Below are positions 19,191 through 26,333 of a stretch of 64,000 nt of DNA, piece after piece. Under the pieces are notes generated by a model that did no database searches, had not been told where the DNA came from, and was given only the letters and a program-made list of their open reading frames with translations. Position 1 is the stretch's first letter; every line of letters begins with the position of its first letter. The position numbers were made by a program, and so were the translations under genes. The stretch is from Planococcus citri. Taxonomy: Eukaryota; Arthropoda; Insecta; Hemiptera; Pseudococcidae. The stretch spans positions 5,942,580-6,006,579 of the forward strand of contig NC_088678.1 of the NCBI RefSeq assembly GCF_950023065.1, read 5' to 3'.

Positions 19191-20518
19191 AAGGTATTAT
19201 TCGAACTGGTTCACAATTACAGCAAGTTCAAAATTGGTAAATTAGTGGTCGAGGTTTACGAACCCATAACGCCCTGAAAAAAGGACATGCTATTTATTGG
19301 TCCTCTGCCATGGAGGCATACCATGCCGACACCCTGCGCTACTGCAGCTTGTTCGAGAGCACGGTATTGCCATCTCCATTGCCAATGAAAAGAACCGCCT
19401 GCTAGGGCGATTGTTACCTTGATCATTGGCGATGTGAGCCAAAAATGAACTGTAACACACAAGGTGTTATAAGCGCATGTTTAAATCAGGTAGACCGCTG
19501 ATCAGCAATCTTGGTCGTTGAACCAATTGAAACCCATACAAGGACATGCACCATAATCGGTTCTCTGCCACGGTATCTCCCTCACTTGGGAGGCGAAGAT
19601 TACCGAAAAAGAACAGAACACGTGACTATTCGTTGAACAATCGTTGAATTGTATTCGGCGACCACGTGACATGGAAGTAACATACAAGATGTTGCAAGTA
19701 TGTTCGAATGGGATGCTGACACCTAGGGAATTGAGAGGAACTTGGTAGCATGGTTTACGAACCATTTTTAAGAGCCGCATAAGAACATATTAATAATTGG
19801 TACTCTGCCACGGTACGCACCCCGTATCTGGAAGAAATCAGGCATGGTCCTGGAGGATTCCGCGGGTGATGACGTTACCGAAAAGGACAGGTACGCTGCC
19901 TGATAATGCCATGACTTGCACGGAACCGGTTACGGGTTCCAGCATGAGATGTAGCGATGACTACCTTTCTGCAAGTCATGACACACACGAAACCGATGAC
20001 ACAGCTTCAATTAAGGAAACCAGTTTCTTTCCGAAGTTGGTGTTGTTCGAGCTTTCGTGTTATCAAAAATGCCAATTTTAACACAATTAAAGTGTTATAA
20101 TATGTTCAGACGGACAACGCTGCAAGAAGGATATACTATAATCACAGGTTTCCCAGCCTGCGAATCCTCTGCGAGAATTGCAGAAATCGCTGTGTCATTA
20201 TTTTGCATATCGATAATCGCGATCCGGCAGGCACGTGCCATTTTTCGCATTATCAACCTCAAAAAATGACAGATTTTTTGCAGATGTCGCAGCGAGTGAT
20301 TTTGAAAAATGGAAGTAACATATAAGATGTTACAATCGTATATCCAAAGCAGCGAAACTACCAAGCACAAAATTGAAATATAGAATACCATTCTTTGATT
20401 ATTACGCGGTACCACCCATACATGAACCTGTTGCTGGGCCTTGATGGTCGATTAATTTATTTTCTCTTGTCTAAGTTATTCTTTACCGTATGCCTCTGCC
20501 ATTCTCATCGTAGAAACG

Positions 20519-20628
20519 CAGGGGGGCAGGGGGACAGCTCCGCTGCCACGTACATGCATAGTATATCATGTTTTTATCCGTGCTTTTCTCCGCTGGTTAC
20601 GCCATCGAGCAAACCTCAGAGGGGCATA
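20519..20628 (+). promoter_or_regulatory. Purine tracts and inverted repeat before the 3' LTR
   Basis: Two purine-rich runs, GGGGGGCAGGGGGA (20521-20534) and CAGAGGGGC (20617-20625), could act as the polypurine tract for plus-strand priming. The stretch 20546-20570 is an imperfect reverse complement of 20625-20655 (CCACGTAC..GTATATC against GATATAC..GTACGTGG), so the start of the candidate LTR can fold back on the sequence upstream of it. Confidence 0.4.
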
Positions 20629-21329
20629 TGTGATATACTACTATGCCGTACGTGGTATGTATAGGGCTCGCCCACATGGTAACACTGCGTTGCACTAAGG
20701 CAACACTGCGTTGTATTCTCGTCAGCTAGCCATACGAGCCAAGCGACGAGAGTACAGAACGCCAGTAATGTATCCGAGTGCACGCGGGTATGTTATTCAC
20801 GGTTAATGGGTTAATGCAGTCATTTAAGTATAAGTTTTACTCTCGAGTGTTAAGTGTTATATTTAGTGCTTTAGTTTTAGTTAGTTGTTAGTGAAACCAA
20901 TTAATAGACGAGAAGGAGTGATGATCTACTCGTCGCCACTCTGGGTAAGTACTTGCACATATCAGTGTGAATAAGTTAGATCTCCTTGCCAGAGGAGATC
21001 ACTTATCCAAACCTACACCACAGTGTGTAACACCAACGTGTGTATATTTAGTTTAAGAAAGTGTCTTGTTAACGTACATAAATACATAGAATATGTAATT
21101 ATGTAAAACCTGTAACGTGTTGTTAATATTGCACACATTAAATATTATTCTCGTGTATAACTTGTTATTATTTATGGTGTGTATGATCATATGTTAAGAG
21201 TGTAAAAGCAACCATTTCCTACTCACGCCCTAGCCGAGCATGTGAGGTATTCCGGTGAGTATTTAGTAGAAATACTCTAAGGGATATTTCTTGGAAACAA
21301 CACAATAGCAACCACCATCGTAAGTCACA
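20629..21329 (+). mobile_element. Candidate 3' LTR of the giant element
   Basis: Limits are inferred: the sequence begins TGTGA right after a purine tract and ends TCACA at 21325-21329, giving matched inverted termini and a length of 701 bases. It contains a TATA-like AGTATAAG near 20826, a tandem AACACTGCGTTG doublet near 20680-20715, a strong splice donor at 20945 and A/T-rich polyadenylation-like sequence near 21070-21160. No second LTR is in the window for comparison, so the borders may be wrong by tens of bases. Confidence 0.45.
20943..20951 (+). promoter_or_regulatory. Strong splice donor inside the LTR
   Basis: CTGG|GTAAGTA is an almost perfect 5' splice site. A copy in the 5' LTR would put a donor in the RNA leader, as in retroviruses that keep their major donor in R or U5 (HTLV and foamy viruses), and could feed the acceptors at 8484, 11994, 15984 and 16440. 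Confidence 0.45.
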
Positions 21330-21369
21330 TTACGAATCATGCTTTAAGTCATTTTACCCTCTTACAGAG
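21330..21369. other. Short spacer between LTR and tandem repeat
   Basis: Unassigned sequence. If the LTR limit is right, TTACG at 21330-21334 would be the 3' target duplication of the giant element; its partner is outside the window. Confidence 0.3.
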
Positions 21370-22460
21370 CATAACACACAATTCGATCTTTATCTGCCCA
21401 AGTTCATATCCACGCCTTCTGGAGCAAATTAAAAATTCTGGAGAAATTGAAAAATCGCACTGGAGGCTCCAGAATGGTGGGAACTGGCGGAATTCGGCCT
21501 CAGGGGGTTTGTTGTGTTCAAAGTACAGCAATTCGCTCAAATTTCGAAGATTTCCTCTCAAACCGTCAAACTTTGATTTTTTTGGATTTCTTATTATGAA
21601 AAAAGCTGAAAAAAAACTGGTAAAAAAAACAACTCTTGAGGTGTCTCCTCCAGAATCGGCTCAAATGTGGATAAGCTCGTTAAACAGGTCGATCATAACA
21701 CACAACTCGATTTTTAGCTGCCCAACTTCATATCGACACCTTCTGGAGCAAATTAAAAATTCTGGAGAAATTGAAAAATCGCGCTGGAGGCTCCAGAATG
21801 GTTGGAAATGGCGAAATTCGCCCTTGTGTGGTTAGTCCATGACAAAATACTGCGATTCGCGCAAATTTCGAAAAGATTCTCGCAAACGGGAAATTTTTGA
21901 TTTTTGAATATTTTTATTTTGAAAAATTGAAAAAAAGCTTGTCAAAAAACCACTCTTACTCTTGAGGTGTCTCCTCCAGAATCGGCTCAAATGTGGATAA
22001 GCTCGTTAAACAGGTCGATCATAACACACAACTCGATTTTTAGCTGCCCAACTTCATATCGACACCTTCTGGAGCAAATTAAAAATTCTGGAGAAATTGA
22101 AAAATCGCGCTGGAGGCTCCAGAATGGTTGGAAATGGCGAAATTCGCCCTTGTGGGGTTAGTCCATGACAAAATACTGCGATTCGCGCAAATTTCGAAAA
22201 GATTCTCGCAAACGGGAAATTTTTGATTTTTGAATATTTTTATTTTGAAAAATTGAAAAAAAGCTTGTCAAAAAACCACTCTTACTCTTGAGGTGTCTCC
22301 TCCAGAATCGGCTCAAATGTGGATAAGCTCGTTAAACAGGTCGATCATAACACACAACTCGATTTTTAGCTGCCCAACTTCATATCGACACCTTCTGGAG
22401 CAAATTCAAAATTCTGGAGAAATTTAAAAATCGCGCTGGAGGCTCCAGAATGACTGCAGA
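21364..22460. repeat. Tandem repeat, period about 326 bp, 3.3 copies
   Basis: The phrase CATAACACACAACTCGAT begins at 21370 (slightly changed), 21694, 22020 and 22346, giving periods of 324, 326 and 326. Units two and three are nearly identical; the first is more diverged and the last is cut. Each unit contains the inverted pair CTTCTGGAG and CTCCAGAA. Open frames inside it are repeated with the unit and are not genes. Confidence 0.85.
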
Positions 22461-22706
22461 TTGCGAAATTTGGATTTTGGGGGGGTTATTATCAGTTTAA
22501 GGATTTATTTTGAACATTTTTACTGATCAAGTACGTATTTTTTTTAAAAAAAGCATAAATCGCCAAAAACAGTCAATTTTGGATTTTCAAAAATTCGCCA
22601 AAAATCGAAAAATGAACTTAATCGCGGTCCCGTTCAAATCGGAGGCGGATACTTCAAGAGGTTTCCTTGTTAGCAGTTTTGTAACATAGATTTTTTCATT
22701 TCATAG
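22461..22706 (+). other. Intron-like sequence upstream of the protease exons
   Basis: No gene or repeat is recognised. It ends in a strong acceptor (ATTTTTTCATTTCATAG, AG at 22705-22706), so I read it as the 3' end of an intron. Upstream exons are not seen, and the giant element may lie in the same intron. Confidence 0.4.
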
Positions 22707-23176
22707 CCGAAGCTTTCAGCAATAGGTTACTGAAAGCGACTATAAACGTAGTCGATCATGAAAATTGCAGAACTTCATTTGAAGGCACTACTCGCAAGTT
22801 GGCGCGTGGTTACGATTCAGAAGCCATGATTTGTGCTGGAGATGTAGACACGGGCAGGGATGTATGCACGGTAATTGAATCGTAAATATTTGTAGACTAT
22901 AGTTACACATGCAAAATGATTAAAAAGGGCGTTGTAATTATGTACTAATTATTCATATATGTACAGGGTGACGGTGGAGGACCGCTACAGATCTCGATAT
23001 CAAAACAACCTGGCATGTGGAATATTATAGGAGTGTCATCTTTCGGCCCTAGTATTTGCGGAAATCACGAAGATCCGTCAGTTTATACTAAAGTGTCACA
23101 CTATCTGCTTTGGATCCGGAGTATAGTTTGGCCTCAGTGGCGTAGCCAGGGCGTATATGGAGCGGGGTTTTAGTTG
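22707..23176 (+). CDS. Serine protease homologue, last two exons, inactive Ser site
   Basis: This is a chymotrypsin-family (S1) C-terminal domain in two exons. Exon 22707-22870 encodes the stretch up to MICAGDVDTGRDVCT; a 96-base GT-AG intron (22871-22966) joins in phase 0 to exon 22967-23176, which encodes GDGGGPLQ and the conserved end (VYTKVSHYLLWIRSIVW). The active-site motif should read GDSGGPL; here Ser is Gly, so the product is a non-catalytic protease homologue, a common class of secreted insect cofactors in melanisation and immunity. Upstream exons with His and Asp are not in view. Coding originally ended at a TGA now found at 23955-23957; an hAT-type insertion (23135-23946) adds 14 codons, ending in TAG. 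If that intervening DNA is transcribed, the last residues are transposon-derived. Confidence 0.75.
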
Positions 23177-23946
23177 TTAGAGAAAGGTCCAATTTTTTCC
23201 GTGATGAGAGAATATGTACATACATAAAAGAACAATGTTTTTTTTTTTTTTTTTCTAGGAAGAGATTCATTATTTAAGCTTCAGAATTTCAGATTTTGAA
23301 CGATTTTCTTTTAGAAATTTCAGGTTTGGAAAAGAAAAGTAAAAAGGCCAAAACAAATTGAGGGCAAAATCTATCGAAATATCGTGTTTTGAGAAGTAAA
23401 AAACAGTTTTTTAATGTGAGCAGTTTATTTTTGGATTTACATGCACATTTTTTTTGATTTCGAATACCTAATAAATTATGATGTTTTTTACAAGAAGTCA
23501 ATTTCGTAATTTCATTCGACATTTTCAAGAGTTAGGTAGCTCTATCTTGAACAGGTGCAGAAATTTAGAAATAGAAAAACTGTACTCAGCTAGAGCAAAG
23601 TGAGAGCAAAATATTTCAAAAATGTGCTATCAAGTTTCAAAAAAGTCGCTAAATACTTAAGTCTCTTTCTTAAGACTGAAAATTTTAAAATAGGCACCTA
23701 GGAATAGCTAAAATAAACAAAAAATGTAACATTTGAGAATTTAAGTAGCCAGAAGATATGAATGGGATACGAATTGATCGTAGTTCATAGCTATTGACTT
23801 ATTATTACCTATTTATTCATTACTGTACCCACCTACTTATATGGTTTGTCATAATATTATGCATGTGCAATGGAGAAATTTTAGCAGCGATCCTGCGCCC
23901 ATGGGGGGGTCTCGACCCCCTAACCCCCCCCCCGGCTACGCCTCTG
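23135..23946. mobile_element. hAT-type non-autonomous element, 812 bp
   Basis: Termini are CAGTGGCGTAGCC on the left and, reverse-complemented, CAGAGGCGTAGCC on the right. It is flanked by a perfect 8-bp target duplication TTTGGCCT (23127-23134 and 23947-23954). An 8-bp duplication and CAG...CTG ends are hAT features. There is no transposase ORF; the interior is A/T-rich with C runs near the right end. It interrupts the last codons of the serine protease homologue. Confidence 0.85.
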
Positions 23947-24059
23947 TTTGGCCTTGACAGTTGACAGCGGCCATTTTATACGTGATTTCAAACAAATATA
24001 ACTACAGCAATTCACCTACAGAATGTTTCGAGAATCCGACTAATTAATGACTATAGAAG

Positions 24060-24338
24060 ATGACTTTCACGAACTGGTTTTCAGAACAGTGTCCGTTTGA
24101 TGAATTTCTCAACAAGTTGAAAAACTTTGAAAGTAGGTACCCTTCTTATGTTTCCATAGTCGATGAAATTAGGAAAAAATTGCCTTTTGTCTCGCGTGTT
24201 GAAAAACCAGAACTTTCCTATGGTGATTTGGATTCGAAAATACATCAAAACCCGACAAAAACTCACACACATCTCAAAAAAAAAACAAAAACAAAAAAAA
24301 TGCAAAAAAAATTGTTGAAATTGAGAAAAACTGACTAA
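24060..24338 (+). CDS. Short uncertain ORF (92 aa)
   Basis: An ATG-started frame whose first 65 residues look protein-like (Phe/Leu-rich, predicted helical, FDEFLNKLKNFESRYPSY), followed by a Lys-rich end caused by an A-rich tract. No family is recognised, and no copy of it is seen in the related DNA near 46.9 kb. It could be a real exon followed by an intron (AAG|TAGGT near 24132 is not a GT donor at that point), or chance. Confidence 0.2.
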   Translation: MTFTNWFSEQCPFDEFLNKLKNFESRYPSYVSIVDEIRKKLPFVSRVEKPELSYGDLDSKIHQNPTKTHTHLKKKTKTKKMQKKLLKLRKTD

Positions 24339-25789
24339 AACAGGAAGCAGAGGAAAGATCGAAATCTGGAGAGAAAAAAATTAGTCAAAGAATAGTGTTT
24401 AAAAATACCTCCCTGTTGTCTCCTTTCAAAATCAAAATCACTACTCTCTAAAACTCTAAAAATAAAATTCGAGAGCGAAATTTAAAACGAAAAAACATCT
24501 CCAAAAATTAGAGAAATTCTGCTACCTAAAATTTTAAAAGTTGAAAAAAAAATCACGAGGATCCCAGAATGCAAATTTGATCAAAAGTAGGAAAACTCCT
24601 CCAAAAAAATTAGAGTAAAAAGCACTAAAATTTAATGAAAAAAAAAACATGGTGAAAATTGAAAAAACAAAGCACTCGCGAAAATTCACATAAAATCTAT
24701 GATAATTCAAAAAGAATGACGCGAGGAAAAAAATCAACAAAGCACCAAAAAAAATCGAAATGAAACCATCAAGTCTCAAAAGTCCAAAACGAATTCTCAA
24801 AAACTCAAAAAAAAAAACTGTAAAACGGGAAATTCCACAAAAATTTGCCCGGAAAAATTGGGAGAAATTGTTATAAACATTACGAAAATTAGGCAGAAAA
24901 GCGAATCAATAAGATTCAACGCAAAATCGTGGAAATGACAAAAATTGAAAACTCTCGAAAATTCAGTTAATGAAAAATCATTGAAAATTTAGAACTGAGA
25001 ACTCACGAGAATTAAAAGTAGTTATATGACTTCAGAAAAAAATTAAAAACAATTTCGAGAAAAATCCTCGAAAAAAAAATGTTTGAAGAGAGAGGAAATC
25101 CGGAGGACCTTTCCCCATTACTCGTAGAGAAGGGGAAAGCAGAGAAGAATCAACGAATAAAAGATTATCAAGATGAAAAAAAAAAAATACACCACAAAAG
25201 GTGAAAAATGTAAGCGAATAAATCACTAGTTTTTTTAAATCACCAGACTCGAAAAAAGTAACTCTGAACATGACAAAAAAATTAATCAAAATTAAGGCAC
25301 GATTTTTGTAAATAGGTATAATTGGCTACGTTAGATATTAGTAGAATTATTTATGCTAAAAAATATGTCTTAAGAATGCCATTTATGTGAAATAAAATTG
25401 CGAGTAAATTTCGTGAAACGTTTTCGTTATTTAATTTGTTGTTTCACGATGAAAATCGATACGATCGATCTATGTAGGTATGTATGTAGTTTGAATTCAA
25501 CCAAAATTCGAAGAAATCAGTTACAAATTTTTCCTTGAAAAGAAAAATACGATTTTTCTTCGTGAGAACTTTAATTCAAACAATTTAACAGAATGTTCGA
25601 AATTACGTTTAAAAAATGAGAATAAAAAATTAGGAAATGAAAAAATAATTATGTAGATTGTAGAGTGAAAAAAAGTTTTTTAAAATCGAAGAACAAAAAA
25701 CTTGCTTACGAAGCAATATAAAAAATTAGTTATCAGAGCTTTTTGAACCGAACAACGTTCTCAAAATTCTGAATATTATGCAAAAAAAA
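24240..25789. other. A-rich non-coding DNA related to 46.87-47.37 kb
   Basis: About 1.5 kb of strongly purine-biased sequence (many A runs) with no gene on either strand. Parts of it match 46870-47370 closely, with a large internal gap there, so the two are duplicates. The copy here was later hit by the copia-like element. Confidence 0.6.
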
Positions 25790-26096
25790 TGTTGAAAATA
25801 ATGTAAAAATCGCGTATACATTGTAATCGTTCATTTACTTCGTAATTACTCGTAATTCGTCGTATTATCGAGATACAGTGTATAGCTTACATTTCCGAGA
25901 AGTCAACAAACATCTCCGATGACTTTTCGATTTTCTATTCGAATTCTCCGCGATTCTACTCGAGTATTATTACCGTTTTGCGTTTTCCGTTCGCATTATG
26001 GCGATTTTCCTTCGTTTTATTTTATTGTACATTTTGTATTAGTGTAAATATGTTCGAATACATTTTTTATTTCGAATTGTGCACCGTATTTCAATA
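25790..26096 (+). repeat. 5' LTR of the copia-like element
   Basis: It begins TGTTGAAAATAATG and ends at or within TTTCAATA. The right edge is blurred because the following 3' flank of the other LTR starts with A. It contains a TTTTATTTTATTG stretch and TGTAAATATG typical of LTR control regions; no clear TATA box position is assigned. Confidence 0.9.
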
Positions 26097-26106
26097 GGTT
26101 ATGGGC
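26097..26106 (+). promoter_or_regulatory. Primer binding site, half initiator-tRNA type
   Basis: GGTTATGGGC directly follows the 5' LTR. It is complementary to the anticodon stem-loop region of initiator methionine tRNA, the primer used by Drosophila copia after cleavage of the tRNA in the anticodon loop. This supports the copia assignment independently of the protein. Confidence 0.75.
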
Positions 26107-26224
26107 TACAGACGCGCTAAACTGTGCCTATTTGAGATAAAAACGCGCTAATCGTGATGTATTTCGTTCCGTTCGTTATCTAATTCGTATTCGAAGGTTC
26201 ATGTGCGGTTGTATTATTCGAAAA

Positions 26225-26315
26225 TTAGATCGCAGTCGTTAGCTGTTGATATCTAATCGCGCGTTATCATTCGACGTACAGATTGTGGATCGCAGTTGTG
26301 AGCTGTTGAAATCCA
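26225..26315 (+). ncRNA. Twin stem-loops in the leader of the copia-like element
   Basis: Hairpin 1 (26225-26256) has stem TTAGAT with ATCTAA; hairpin 2 (26286-26315) has stem TGGAT with ATCCA. Their 20-base loops are nearly the same (CGCAGTCGTTAGCTGTTGAT and CGCAGTTGTGAGCTGTTGAA). The inner stem change from TAGAT/ATCTA to TGGAT/ATCCA is compensatory. Just upstream of the Gag start, this is where packaging signals sit in retroviruses. Confidence 0.6.
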
Positions 26316-26333
26316 TATTCGCCTAATTGTATC

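Larger units (their letters stand above)
16259..19652 (+). repeat. Four dispersed AATCGTYGAATT hairpins
   Basis: Copies are at 16259-16274, 16342-16357, 17706-17723 and 19637-19652. All keep the core AATCGTYGAATT, and the flanking pair changes together: C..G with A..T around it in ACAAT..ATTGT, CCAAT..ATTGG and ACCAAT..ATTGGT. A fifth, imperfect copy is near 18829. Confidence 0.5.
17813..20340 (+). repeat. Array of diverged structured repeat units before the 3' LTR
   Basis: At least six diverged units of roughly 250-450 bases can be lined up. Shared landmarks in order: CGACATTCAGGTTGGAAATG and variants (18015, 18403, 18905); GGTACTCTGCC or near variants at about 18071, 18464, 18552, 18637, 18970, 19301, 19558, 19799 and 19889; a stem-loop of the form AACAC..GTGTT or AACAT..ATGTT (about 19110, 19453, 19677, 20076, 20310); TGTTCAGAGAGC (18288, 18729, and altered at 19134); and a pair of stem-loops listed separately. 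No ORF spans it. Keeping structure while sequence diverges suggests a functional RNA, for example for export, packaging or splicing control; that is inference. Confidence 0.65.
1..21329 (+). mobile_element. Giant Ty3-like LTR retroelement, 5' end off-window
   Basis: The stretch runs from a Gag tail through Pol, four accessory ORFs and structured non-coding blocks to a purine tract and a candidate 3' LTR, all on the plus strand. No other LTR pair, poly(A) tail or target duplication interrupts it as far as I can see, and codon use and composition look uniform, so I infer one element of more than 21.3 kb; known Ty3-like elements are mostly 5-12 kb. The 5' LTR, primer site and Gag start are outside the window, so unity of the element is inference. 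Pol is open for 2189 codons, which argues for recent activity. Alternative: an ordinary element (to about 7.6 kb) next to unrelated host genes and a second LTR. Confidence 0.6.

Noticed and set aside
17813..20340. Structured array as a CRISPR array or tRNA cluster
   Set aside because: Units are long and diverged without regular spacers, and no tRNA cloverleaf with consensus arms could be made out.
21509..22161. Two open frames of 108 and 64 codons
   Set aside because: They are copies of one another inside the 326-bp tandem repeat and arise from its sequence, not from a gene.
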